Below are positions 36,484 to 47,699 of a stretch of 64,000 nt of DNA, piece after piece; position 1 is the stretch's first letter; the number at the start of each line of letters is the position of its first letter. The notes beneath the pieces are model-generated. The model was not told where the DNA came from. It saw only the letters and a program-made list of their open reading frames with translations, and did no database searches. The stretch is taken from positions 15,698,285 through 15,762,284 of the forward strand of contig NC_081413.1 in NCBI RefSeq assembly GCF_030272615.1, given 5' to 3'. This DNA is from Cryptomeria japonica (Eukaryota; Streptophyta; Pinopsida; Cupressales; Cupressaceae). A program made the position numbers and the translations under genes.

Positions 36484-38307
36484 TCAACTAACTTCATGAA
36501 GAGGGACAACCCCTAATTGACTTCTAAGATACTCAAAAGTGGTCTTAGGCAGAGGTTTGGTAAAGATATCTGCAAGTTGCTCCTTGGTAGAAATATGCTT
36601 CAAGATAACATCTTTACTTTGAACTTTTTCCCTCAAGAAGTGATATTTCAATTCAATGTGCTTAGTTCTTGCGTACAAAACATGATTTTTAGAAATGTTT
36701 ACTGCACTTGTATTATCACACAAAATCTTTATTGGTTCTAAGATTTCCATCTTCAAACCTTCCAAAATGTGCCTCATCCACATAGCTTGTGTGCAATTCA
36801 TATAAGCTGCTACATACTTAGCTTCAACAGTAGATTGTGAAGTGCAACTCTTCTTTTTACTACTCCATTAAACTAGCCTTCCTCCTAGAAAGAATGCTCC
36901 ACTGGTAGTACTCTTCCGGTCATCAATATTTCCTGCCCAATCAACATCTGTGTATGCTTTCAAATCAAAATTTCCACCATATGGATACCATAACCCATAG
37001 TCAACAATACCTTTCAGATATCTAAAAATTATCTTGGTTGCCATCAGATGTGCCTCCTTTGGATTCTTCTGAAATCTAGCAACAATACCAATTGCATGGG
37101 CAATATCGGATCGACTATAAACAATATAGTGTAATTTGCCAATCATTGACCTGTATTCCTTTTCATATACAGACTTAGATGCATCTTCCTTGGAAAAATT
37201 ACAACCTGTAACCATTGGGGTTCCAACTGGTTTACAGTCACTCATACCGAAAGTCTTCGAAACCTCTTTCACATACTTGGATTGAGTAATGAAAATACCA
37301 TTCTTCATCTGCTGTATATGTAAGCCTATGAATTTTTTTATTTCCCCTACTAATGACATCTCAAATTCATTCTTCATTTCATCTGCAAAACAATTACTCA
37401 TGTCATCATTACCTCCAAATATAATGTCATCTACAAATACTTCACTGTATAGTATTTCATCTCCTTCAGACTTGAGATAAATGTTGTTGTCATCACTAGT
37501 TCTAGCAAAGCCTATCTTCATCAGATGAGTATGAAGTTGTTCATACCATGCTCTGGGTGCTTGCTTTAATCCATACAAAGCTTTTTGCAATTTACATACC
37601 ATGTCTTCCTTATCTGTTAATGCATAACCATTAGGGTGCTCTATATAAACCTCTTCTTCTAGTATCCCATTCAAGAATGCAGACTTAACATCCATCTGGT
37701 ATACCTTGAAATTCTTATGAGCTGTAAATGCAAGTAATGTTTTGACACCTTCTAGTCTTGCTACTGGTGCAAAAGTTTCTCCATAATCTTCTCCTTCTTC
37801 TTGTGCACAACCTTTGCATACTAATCTTGCCTTATTGCGATCTACAACACCATCTTCATTTAATTTGTTTTTGAACACCCATTTAGTACCTATAACATTC
37901 TTGTTTACCGGTCGGGGTACCAGTGTCCAAGTGTTGTTCTTCTCAATTTGATCCAACTCTTCCTCCATAACTTTCACCCAATTATCATCACCAAATGCCT
38001 CCTTAGCACTTATAGGTTCAAAGGTGGAGATCATGCAAGAGTTCTCTCTTATTCTCCTTTTAGTTAGTACACCAACATCCTTATCTCTAATTATCTATTC
38101 AAGGCTATGATTCAGTCTCACATACCTAGGAGTAACATGATCATTCTCTCCAGGTTCAACTTCTTCATTATTATCTTCCTCTAAATTTATTTGTTCCGGT
38201 TGAACAAGTACATTAGGATTTTCTTTACCAATTTCTGATTTAACAGTTTCAGGTTCCAAAAGAAAAATACAAGGATCTTCATCCTTCTTCTCCGAACTGG
38301 TTCCTTC
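36484..38307 (-). pseudogene. Element E reverse transcriptase and RNase H
   Basis: The largest open piece (36868-38034, 388 codons) reads ELDQIEKNNTWTLVPRP at its start, then QMDVKSAFLNGILEEEVYIE, ALYGLKQAPRAWYEQL and FVDDIIFGG, the copia form of the polymerase box with both aspartates (Phe replaces Tyr). RNase H follows: AYTDVDWAGNIDDRKSTTSG, interrupted by one TAA at 36868-36870, then in the same phase LCDNTSAVNISKNHV and KHIELKYHFLREKV, ending at 36484. The upstream linker to 38307 has a TAG near 38095. Apart from these stops it is well kept. Confidence 0.9.
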
Positions 38308-39178
38308 TTAAACTTCAAGATATTCATCTACATGAACATTAGCGCGCTCAACAATTTTTTGTGTCCGATTGTTGAAGCATTTATAGGCCTTACTCTTGGT
38401 GGAATAGCCAAGAAATTTGCCTTCATCACTCTTAGCTTCAAACTTGCTTATGAAAACACCTCTTTTAATAAAACATTTGCTTCCAAATATCTTAATAATA
38501 CCTAACATCGGGTGATCTCCCATACTAGTACTCATATGGGGTCTTGTCCTTACCTCTTTTCACCAGAACTCAGTTCATTGTGTAGACTGTACTTACAGCT
38601 TCTTTCGAAATTTTTTTTGCTACACCTCCTTGTATCAACATATTCCTAGTAGCTTCAACCACTGATCGATTATTTCTCTCTGCTATACCATTCTGTTGTG
38701 GTGTCCTTGGTGCAGAAAGATGTCGCTTGATACCATTATCATCACAATACTTAGTGAACTCCACAAAAGTGAATTCACCACGTTGATCTATTCTTATACA
38801 TTTTATCTTTTTACCACTCTCTTTCTCAGCTAGGGCTTTGAATGCCTTGAATTTACCAAAAGCTTCATTCTTATCCTTCAAGAATGTGACCCACGTCATC
38901 CTTGAACAATCATTAGTGAAGATCATGAAGTATCTGTCACCTTGAATGCTTCTTGTTCTTATTGGTCCACATAGATCTGTATGAACCAAATCTAACAAGT
39001 GCTCTGTTAAGAAGGACTTTCTCTTAAAAGTTGAAGAAGTCATCTTTCCTAGTTAACATTCTTTACAAAGAGCATTAACCGGTTTGTCTAGTTGAGGCAT
39101 ACCTCTTACTGTCTTAGACTTGCTCACTTTAACAATATTGTCAAAATTTATATGACAAAATCTCCTATGCCAAAGCTA
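38308..39178 (-). pseudogene. Element E integrase
   Basis: The zinc-binding region reads LWHRRFCHINFDN and ALCKEC at about 39065-39170. The catalytic core has D in VHTDLCGP, D in CIRIDQRGEF and E in QQNGIAERNN, so the DDE triad is present. The C-terminal part reads KIFGSKCFIKRG and FLGYSTKSKAYKCFN. A stop replaces Trp at 39176 (TAG), another replaces a Gln at about 39052, and the phase changes near 38540-38570. It inserts the cDNA into the genome; this copy is non-functional. Confidence 0.88.
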
Positions 39179-40586
39179 GCTATCATCTATTTTTGCAATG
39201 AAACAGTTGCTAACTTTAGGATTGAGATGAGATAGATTACCTCTGGCCTGTTTCCCGATGGCAATAAATTCACCTTTGTTGTCAAAGATTTTGCACATTC
39301 CATTTCTAAACTCCAGTAGGTATCCTCTATCATTAATTTGTGGCATACTTAAAAGATTGTGCTTTAGGCCTTCAACCCAATAGACATCATCAACACTGTT
39401 CTTCCCATTAAAAGAAATAACTCCCTTACCTTTAACCATATAGGGTGAGCCATTGCCAAATCTGACAACACCACCATCAAATTCCTTCAGGGAAAGAAAT
39501 TTGCTCCGATCACCAGTCATGTGATGTGAACAACCACTATCAATGATCCAATCATTAGCATTATCGATTCTAGATACTAGAGCCTTTTGATTTGATATTT
39601 CATCCTTAATAGCTATAAACACAATATCTTCAACAACATCATCATCAGATTCTTCATCAGTAATACCACTGTCAATAGCTACAAGACAATCTCTCTTACC
39701 TTTACCCTTGTACTTCTTAAATTTGTCTCTTTTGTATTCATTTTCACTATTAGGGCAATTTGCTTCTATATGACCAATCTTGTTGCATGCAAAACATTTT
39801 AAAGGTAGCTTACCTCTATATTTACCAGTGCCTCTAGGCAGTCGTTTTGCCAACAATGCTTCAAGTTCCACTAAGCTGTCTTCATCTTCAACATCTCTGC
39901 TAGATCTAGATTCATAGCCTGGTATCTCTACTTCTTCTCACAAATGGGTTAGAGATGAAAGCTCTAAATGCAGATTATGATTTTTGTACACTACCATCAT
40001 AGCCATTTAGTTCAAAAGCAGTAAGTTTGCCAATAATAGAGTCAATAGTTACCTTTGTCTTGTCAGTGGATTTCAGCTCCTGAATGGCTACAACTCGGAT
40101 AACATAGACCGATAGCAGGGTTCTCAGTACCTTAATGATTACAGTGGCATCTTCCACTTTCCCTCCTGCACTCTTTATCTCACCAACTATCTCTTTAATC
40201 CTTTGATCGTACTGCTGGGTATTCTCACCTTCAGACATTCTCATGTCAACAAACTTTCCTCTTAAATTCTCCTCTTTGGCAATCCTAACATGTTCATCAC
40301 CGCTATAAATCTCTTCTAATTTCTTCCATACTTCATATGTAGTTTCAAGACCATGAACATCTACATATTGAGCATCAGACAGGGAACTGATAATAGCTTC
40401 TAATGCCTAGTGATTTTCTTGTTGTTCTTTCTTCTGATCGTCAGTCAGGGGTCCATAAGGTGTAATATACTTATTTTCTATACGATCCCAATACTGACTA
40501 CCAAGACTCTTAATATAAATCTTCATTCTGTCACTCCACATTCTATAGTTATCTTTGTTGAACTTCAGATCTTCTTTCTTCATCAT
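39179..40586 (-). pseudogene. Element E gag and protease
   Basis: Starting at the ATG at 40586 (MMKKEDLKFNKDNYRMWSDR), the gag domain runs through DVHGLETTYEVWKKLEEIY and DMRMSEGENTQQYDQRIKEI. A TAG near 40408 replaces a Gln and the phase shifts near 39980. A zinc knuckle CFACNKIGHIEANC follows at about 39780, then the protease with DWIIDSGCSHHMTGDRSKF at about 39530. The order gag, zinc knuckle, protease is standard for copia. Confidence 0.88.
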
Positions 40587-40643
40587 GATCTACAAGATCT
40601 TTTGCTCAAGTTGTTAGGCTTTTAGATTAAGAGGACCTGAGAT

Positions 40644-40657
40644 GCTCTGATACTAAT
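40644..40657 (-). promoter_or_regulatory. Element E primer-binding site
   Basis: The minus strand reads ATTAGTATCAGAGC directly after the LTR end, one base from the tRNA-Met primer motif TGGTATCAGAGC. Confidence 0.8.
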
Positions 40658-42088
40658 TGATGGTATGATGAAAGAATAAGTATCTGATAGAATACTGAGA
40701 GGGGGGGGGGTGAATCAGTATATTGAAAAACTGATACAAAGTTCCCAACTCAAACTCAGTCAAACAAAGGAAACATATCTCAGTCAAGATCAATATTCAT
40801 AAGAATACTTGACATCAACTAGTTTAACTATTATGACAACTTTAACAGTAAACAACTTCAATCTTGTAAACATCAACAATGCTTAATCATAACTCAACAT
40901 ATTCATCTCTCAATGCTTCTTCTTAACATGCCTTATCAGAAGTTAACCAATCAACAAATAAGATCACAACCACAAAAGCTTTCACCACTTGACACAAATG
41001 TTTATATGTGGAAAACCCAAATAGGTAAAAACCACGGTGAGATGAGCCTCACAAGGATAGCTATCTGAACTCTTCTGAAGTTCACCCTATTAGGAGCCAA
41101 GCCTGTTAAAGCTTTACAATAAGTCCTGTTAAGAACTAATTCTAGTTAGGAATCACCCGGTTAAGGGATTTACAAGCATGCCTTGATGAAAAGCACAATA
41201 CCTTGTTAGGAGTAACCTCGCTAGAGGATTTAAGAATCCAAGCTAATGGACCACCTTGTTAGAGGATTTAATGAGTAACCAAGCTTGTTAGAGCTTACCC
41301 ATTTAAGGGATTTCACTTCCATTGTAATTGTTAGAAAACAACAAGTTTTCTTGATCTGTCTAAGTAGCACTACATTTGCTTGATCATATCCTTCTAAGCT
41401 TCAATCTGCCTTCACTCAAAGTGAAGATCCATTCACTGGTTAGGCAACTACACACTCAATAGGTTTTCAACAATCTTGCCAACAACCTTTACAAACAACT
41501 TCATCAACCTTAAATACAAATCAATTAGGTCGGTAACACAATAGAAACCTAATTCTCATCATTGAGATTACAAACAAGTCGGTACAATCTTGACCATTAG
41601 AAATCATGACAATCTCTTCACATTCTTCAAGAAAATTCCAACCACTCCATGATCACCGCTTCATCAGACTTTGTAACTCATCACACACTATGCATTAGAT
41701 GCAATCCACTTTTCTCCTTCCCTAGACAAAAAACAAATGCACCAAAACAATTTGAACATATCCTCATACAATGATCACACGTCTATCCATGATTACCGCT
41801 TATCAGATAATAAACCAACAATCTTGATCGATTAGGGTTTAACAGCTAATAGGGTTTACTGGTTACATTACATAGAAATGTTTAACCCTTTACACCAGTT
41901 CACCGGTTCAACTCACAAACTTTACATACAGGTTTATAACATCTTCCACAAAGCTCTTCTTACCGATTACTAGCCAATATCAAAAACAACAATATCAGCA
42001 ATAACATGAATACCATTACCAGTTCAATTGACATCAATGACAACATATCATTAATGCAATCTCTATGCATAAACTTAAAATGGCAACA
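40658..42088 (-). repeat. Element E right LTR (5' LTR)
   Basis: 1431 bp; about 10 bases longer at its outer end than the left copy (TGTTGCCATTTTAAG on the minus strand). It carries a run of ten G at 40701-40710 where the left LTR has GGGCGGG. Confidence 0.9.
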
Positions 42089-42093
42089 AAGTG
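42089..42093 (+). repeat. Target site duplication of element E, right copy (AAGTG)
   Basis: Matches 34715-34719. Element B coding sequence resumes directly after it. Confidence 0.9.
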
Positions 42094-42830
42094 ATGTTAG
42101 AAGCTTTCATGGAATGACATCTTTTTATAGGAAGTTTGTGAGAAACTTTAGCCATGTTTATGCTCCAATACTCAACACCATTAAAGGAGGGATTAAGTGT
42201 CACTTTAAGTGGACAGAGGAAGCCAATAAGGGGTTTGCAATGTTAAAATCTAAGATAGAAGAGTTGCCAATCCTTAGATTGTCTGATTTCAATCAGTTGT
42301 TTATAGTAGAATGTGATGCTAGCCAAAGGGCAATAGGGCCAGTTTTAAGCCAAGAGGGTCATCCTATAGCCTTCTTCTCAGAGAAGTTAAATGAAGCTAA
42401 GAAAAGGTACTCCACATATGAATTGGAGTTGTATGCAATGGTACAAGCATTGAAGAAGTGGCGTCATTACTTTCTATCCAAAGAGTTTGTAGTTTTCACT
42501 GACAACCATGCCCTTAGTTTCCTCAATGGGCAAGAGAAGTTGAACCAAAGACACCTAAAGTGGGTTGAATACCTACATTCCTATACCTTCACTATCAAAC
42601 ATAAGAAGGGAATATTAAACAAGGTAGTTGATTCACTAAGTAGGAGAGTTGTGACTATGTAGGAGATACAATTGCAAAGTGTGGGTTTGAGTGAGTTAAA
42701 AGACCTCTACAAGGATGATAAGGATTTTGCAGAGATATATAGTGTTTGTTCTGATTTTTCTAACACCTGACATGTCTCTTATTCAGAATATATGATATAG
42801 GAGGGTTTTTTGTTCAAAGGACATCTTGTT
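42094..42830 (+). pseudogene. Element B end of reverse transcriptase and RNase H
   Basis: Coding resumes with VRSFHGMTSFYRKFVRNFSH, the block that follows the polymerase box in gypsy elements. RNase H shows its acidic residues in FIVECDAS, STYELELYA and VFTDNHALSF, and ends NKVVDSLSRR. From about 42240 it is a well-conserved domain. It is closed by a TAG at 42660 where Gln would fit; further stops at 42768 (TGA) and 42798 (TAG) lie in the linker to integrase. Confidence 0.9.
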
Positions 42831-43940
42831 TGCATACCTCAATGTTCTATGAGACAAAATATTATCCAATAGAATCATCAAGGAGGTCTAGGAGGTCATT
42901 TTGGCATAGATAAGACTTTGGAGCAGGTTGGTAGGTTTTACTATTGGCCCAAGTTGCAATCAGAAGTGAGAAGGTTTTTTGAGAAATGTACAATTTTCCA
43001 AAGAGAAAAATGATCATCAAGTAATGTAGGTCTATATCAACCCTTGATCATACCTCAGAGGCCTTGGGAATGTTTGAGCATGGATTTTGTGTTAGGCTTA
43101 CCAAGAACTCCAAGGGGATTTCATAGTGTGTATGTGGTGGTAGATAGGTTCAGCAAAATGACACATTTCATCCCTTGCAAGAGCACCAATGATTCCACCT
43201 ATATTGCAGGCCCCTTCTTCAAGGAGATAGTCAGAATTCATGGTCTTCCAATCAGCATTGTTAGTGATAGAGCTGTGAAGTTTTTAAGCCACTTTTGGAG
43301 GACACTTTGGAGAAAGTTGGGCACCATGTTATCCTTTTCATCTGCCTATCATCCTCAATTAGATGGTCAAAAAGAGGTAATAAATAGATCATTGGGTAAC
43401 TTGCTAAGATGTCTTACAAAACAACATGGGCAAACTTGGGATTTAGTACTCAGTCAGGCATAATATGCATACAATGACTCAGTGAACCGAAGCACAGGTA
43501 AAAGTCACTTTGAGATAGTGTATGTATTTCATCCTAGGGGCATGTTAGAGCTGAAAGATCTCAGTTCTATGGCACCTAAGAGTGCACAAGGTGAGAACTT
43601 TGCAGAAGGTATTAAAGAAGAGCATGATAAGGTAAGGTAGTCCTTACAACAAAAATCCGAGCAATATAAGGTTCAAGCTGATAAAACAAGGAGGAAGGTG
43701 CAATTTAAAGTTGGAGACTTAGTGTTAGCATACCTTAGGAAGGAGAGACTTCCATTAGGGCAGACTACCAAGCTAATGATGAAGAAGATTGGACCTCTCA
43801 AGGTGGTGCACAAATATGGACAGAATGCATATGAAGTTGAACTTCCTCCCACCTTGGGTATATCTCCTATCTTTAATGTATGTGATCTCTATCCATACAA
43901 GGGAGAGTCACCAACAAATCAGTTGGACATGTCATCATAG
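42831..43940 (+). pseudogene. Element B integrase
   Basis: The zinc-binding part (HQGGLGGHFG, then FFEKCTIFQ) is at about 42875-43005; the second cysteine of the usual HHCC is Phe-Gln-shifted or lost. The core has D in SMDFVLGLPRTP, D in ISIVSDRAVKF and E in DGQKEVINRSLG, so the DDE triad is present. The GPY/F-type C-terminal part follows (KIGPLKVVHKYGQNAYEVEL). Stops: TGA near 43012, TAA at 43461, TAG at about 43638 and TAG at 43938. Confidence 0.88.
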
Positions 43941-44159
43941 GTTAATGAAGATTGGGTGAGAGATTTGCCACCAAGCCAACCAGTCAAGTTGGAGAGTATC
44001 TTGGACACCAAGGTAGTAAAGAAGACAAGGAAAGGAGTCTACAAGCACTATCTTGTCAAGTGAGAAGGGATACCTAATTCAGATGCTATGTGGATGTCAA
44101 AATTAGATATACTTCAGCATGGAGTGGAGATTGCAGACCTCTTAACTCAAGGGACTTGA
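43941..44159 (+). pseudogene. Element B chromodomain
   Basis: In phase with integrase: LESILDTKVVKKTRKGVYKH continues to YLVK and, after a TGA near 44062 at the place of the conserved Trp, EGIPNSDAMWM. This is the chromodomain fold that targets chromoviruses to chromatin. The natural end of the polyprotein is the TGA at 44157-44159, 21 bases before the 3' LTR. Confidence 0.8.
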
Positions 44160-44170
44160 GTTCTTTGTCC

Positions 44171-44180
44171 CAGGGGAGTA
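44171..44180 (+). promoter_or_regulatory. Element B polypurine tract
   Basis: CAGGGGAGTA lies directly before the 3' LTR start TGGTGCAGG. Confidence 0.7.
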
Positions 44181-45734
44181 TGGTGCAGGGCACCTAACAC
44201 TCCAAGAATGCAATTTTTTTTTTCTTCTAAGTTTTGTGTTTTTTTTTTATGATGTAATAATGGACCAACCATTTGGGACTCAGTAGAGCCATGGTTGAGT
44301 TGTCCAAGTTTTGGATTGTGTCATTTGTGTTCAGGATGCTATCAGCCTGCGAAGTTGAAATACTAAGGTAGACCACTGGAGTAGTACTCCAGATGATTGT
44401 TATCATGTAATAGGGGTCTATTGTATTGTTTTTAGGCCTTCTAGGGTTTTTGAGGACCTTTAGGAGCCTTGAAATGCATTAGAGTGAAAATTTGCATCTC
44501 AGGAGTAAAAAGATGTAAAAGTTGCTGAGCAACATTTTGCAATTTTTGCAAAAGTTGCATTTTTGGATGATGGCATTGCAAAGTTGGTTGAAACAACTAA
44601 ACCATAATCATATAAGCCAAAATATACTTCATTGTATGAGTTTCGGAGAATTGGGAATGCAAGAACAAGTTTTTGAGTTGCAAGCAAATCTTGTTTCCTT
44701 CATCGTTTAACAGTTTTCATTTCTTTGTACGGTCCAATACGGACTTGATTGTAGCATCTCATTGCAGGTCATGAGTTTTCATTAAATTTACTTTCCAATA
44801 AGTTTGATTTGTAGTACTGATTGTCTTTAGTTGTAGAGATATTATCCATTATTTGCAACTAGGTGTAAAACCCTTGCAAGTAGGGTTTAAGAGAAAAATG
44901 GCTCTAACCTAAGCATTCATTGATGGCACCTATTGAAACAAAGTGGAATGCTAAGTTAGGGTATGTACATAGGTTTAGAATAGTTTTTTTTTTGCAGGTC
45001 TTTGTGGAGGAGATACAATGAAGCCCTAGGCTCACCGTTGGGAGTTGGTGAGTTAAGACAACAAAAGAAGTATGTTTTAAGAGCACAAATGGATTGGTGG
45101 AGCCACAACTAAGGCATGGTTGGAAATCCCTATGTATAAAATTCAAGAATCCTAAAATTTTTTTGAGAATATGTTCTGACTGGTGAAGGTTTTGAAGCAC
45201 ATCTTTCCAAGTCACTCAAGTAGGCTTAAACCCTTGAAATTAGTGTAGTATTGGAAACCCTATGTGTACAGATAACCCAGATGAAATTTTCCAATATTGT
45301 TTGTAACTCTGAAAAGGGTACTCAAATCCATAATTTATTTGTGGCCTTGTTTGGGGATTTTTCAAACTAAGTCCTAAAACTGCCAAGGGAGGGCTAATCC
45401 AATTAGGCCTATTTGAGCTCAGTAGAGACAAATAAAGGCTAGGAAACTATGGCGATGTGTTTGGAGATTCTAAAAGCCTCAAAATACTTCAAAGACACTA
45501 AGTAAATATATTTGAGTCCATTGAATGAGGTTGGAGTGTTGTGATCCTTGCAGGAGTTGTTGGAGCCTAGGAGTGGTGTGTGGAGATTGAAGTGGAAACC
45601 TCAAGAGGAGGAGTTGATTGTCTAAGTCCAGTGGCTACACCTTGGAGGTCTCAATAGAAAAACCCCCTACTAAGTTTCATTGGATGGGCTTGAGTAGTCG
45701 AAGGGTTGAGTAAGACAAGTCAATCTAGAAGGTG
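44181..45734 (+). repeat. Element B 3' LTR, end missing
   Basis: It aligns with the 5' LTR to GTCAATCTAGAAGGTG at 45734, then diverges into unrelated sequence; the last 30 or so bases of the LTR are lost. Confidence 0.85.
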
Positions 45735-47100
45735 TTGTTCATAAAAAATGATTAACATAGGACCCAAAATGATCCTCTTGCACTTCAGGTTCTGCTAGAC
45801 CTAGGGGGGACACCCATTTGATGCATTGAATCAAACTCATTTACCCACATATGAGAACATCAATAAAGCAAATAGATCTCACAAGGCTTAACAACTAGGA
45901 GGTTACTGTAGATGGGCTAAATCCACATTGACATCTCAACTAAGTTGAAGCATGAGATGGATGAAACATTCGCACAAAACATAAATAAAAGGTAGATATT
46001 CTAATTTGATTTTAAATCTCTGAGAAAACCCCGAAATCTACAAGATCAGTGCCTTATCCAAGGGCAACAGAGTCATATATCAAACTACAAATGAAAACAC
46101 TCATTGCAAATCCATCTTCATTATGAAATATTCCTACATTAATGCCTTGCATAAATGCATTATTAAGCTTATCCACAGAAAATATCAGATCCAGAAACAT
46201 GGACCCTATTTTATTAATGTTTGCTCACAGAGTTTAAAATCTTCCTTGAAGATTACCTACAAACAAGCATTACACTCACAGACACAACTGATCATGACAA
46301 ACATGATCCTCCTTAAGAATCAGATTTAAATAAAATGAAGATACATTTCAGAGACAAATTCTGTATGAATTTGTGCATGCCTTACATACACAAGAACCTG
46401 CAACAAATAACACCTATAGCATGAATCATACTCTATTCTATGGAAAAGGACATTGCCCTGTACAATTTTGAAGAGAACTTAGGATTGGAAGCCATGAAAT
46501 CTGGAGCACTTCCTCCAAAATCCTGGAACCATTCCAATTGAGAATAAATGAGAATAAGATGAGGAGGGAAAAAGATCAGATCTGCATAACACACTGCCAA
46601 GTGTCCCCTTTCTCCAACTGAATATTTTCCTTTCTCCTTCCCATGGAAACTTCTCTCAAAATATCCCATATTTATTAAAACAAACTTCATGACTGGATTC
46701 CTCATTCCGAGAGCTTTCCGGTGATATATCATACTTGCATATTTGGCCAAAAATAACCTCTCAGGCGAATTAATTCTAAATATGTGCACTATCATTTAAA
46801 TTTTTGAATTTCACATTGTAGTCTGCACTATATCATTAACTTTGATTTTTTTACTTTTTCAACTCCTGATGCCCTGCCATGTGGCAGCTTCTGATTCATT
46901 GATGGGGTCCACTGGGTGCCTCCTGGGATGACACATCACCTTTCACCACTTATCTGCCTCATCATCGCCACTGGACTGCCACTGGATTGCTTGCTGGTCG
47001 CCACTTGTCTGGCATGTCATCTCCACATCGTCGCCACATCAGCGGGACCCACGAGTTGGACCTCCACTTGGACCTGCCACCTATATGCCATGTCATATTT
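45735..47100. other. Spacer, no supported gene
   Basis: A 120-codon minus-strand frame at 46433-46795 contains no recognisable motif. From about 46860 the sequence becomes richer in G and C and has several words like GGGGTCCACCTGG or GGGGTCCACTGGG (46904, 47418, 47481). Confidence 0.5.
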
Positions 47101-47115
47101 TGCGATGGCTAATGG

Positions 47116-47400
47116 GTGTGCATCTTCATCTCATGAAACAACGCTGACCGTCAGATCATCTCCAAGATGGGTGATCTTTACCATTTCGCCATTTCACGAA
47201 GCTTATCCGGTGTGCATCTTCACTCTGCAAAACAACGCACGTCATCGATCTTTAGGGAGCTTGCTCACTCTTTAACCTTTTCACCACTTCGTGATGCTTA
47301 ACTCTCACACATCTTCCCTTCACGAAATCGTGCGCACCTTCGAATCTTCTGCAATCTGCTCACTAGTTAAGGTGCTCTTTCTCTACAAAATTTACCTCGG
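47116..47400. repeat. 95-bp tandem repeat, three diverged copies
   Basis: GTGTGCATCTTCA begins units at 47116 and 47210, and CACACATCTTCC at 47306. Units share ACGAA or AAACAACGC and CTGCTCACT-like segments. The similarity is moderate. Confidence 0.6.
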
Positions 47401-47699
47401 AAATCATGCCTATGTGGGTGGGGTCCACCTGGTCGCCACTTGGCTTTCTTGGTTGCCTTGAGAAACATGCCCACTCACGTGGGGTCCACCTGGGTGCCCA
47501 ACCGGCTCCTTGTGTGAAAAGCCCTTCAGGCTTTGACACTATGAATGGGTGTGTTCTTACATTTAAACACCAAAAAATCTCATCGCCCAGCCAATGTGGG
47601 ATATATGGTTTTGCCTGGGACTACACTTTCTGAAGCTTTTCCTGGGTTTTAATGGCTGCCAACAACTGCTAATGACATTTTCTTCAAAATTTCAATACC

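Larger units (their letters stand above)
34720..42088 (-). mobile_element. Element E: full-length Ty1/copia retrotransposon nested in element B
   Basis: A 7.37-kb minus-strand element with long LTRs (34720-36133 and 40658-42088), primer site, purine tract and all copia domains in the copia order: gag, protease, integrase, reverse transcriptase, RNase H. The perfect 5-bp duplication shows it arrived by integrase-driven insertion into element B after B was in place. The two LTRs are similar throughout with roughly one difference in twenty by eye, much closer than those of B. Several stops and two phase changes in gag-pol make this copy inactive. The lineage within copia is not certain. Confidence 0.93.
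30557..45734 (+). mobile_element. Element B: Ty3/gypsy chromovirus, split by a nested copia element
   Basis: LTRs at 30557-32124 and 44181-45734, a tRNA-Met primer site at 32131 and a purine-rich tract before the 3' LTR define the element. In order it carries gag, aspartic protease, reverse transcriptase, RNase H, integrase (zinc-binding and catalytic parts) and a C-terminal chromodomain, which places it among chromoviruses. Between the reverse transcriptase and RNase H coding parts it is split by element E (34720-42088). Without E it would be about 7.8 kb. Many in-frame stops and at least one frameshift show it is long dead. The 3' LTR lacks about 30 bp at its end, so no target duplication can be seen. 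Confidence 0.9.

Noticed and set aside
37289-37480. Plus-strand frame inside the copia reverse transcriptase
   Set aside because: Shadow of the minus-strand polymerase.
37300-37480. FVDD in place of YVDD in the copia polymerase box as an inactivating change
   Set aside because: Both catalytic aspartates remain, and Phe at this place is a mild change; the stops are what kill the gene.
46433-46795. 120-codon minus-strand frame as a gene
   Set aside because: No recognisable motif, no exon signals seen; openness alone is not enough.
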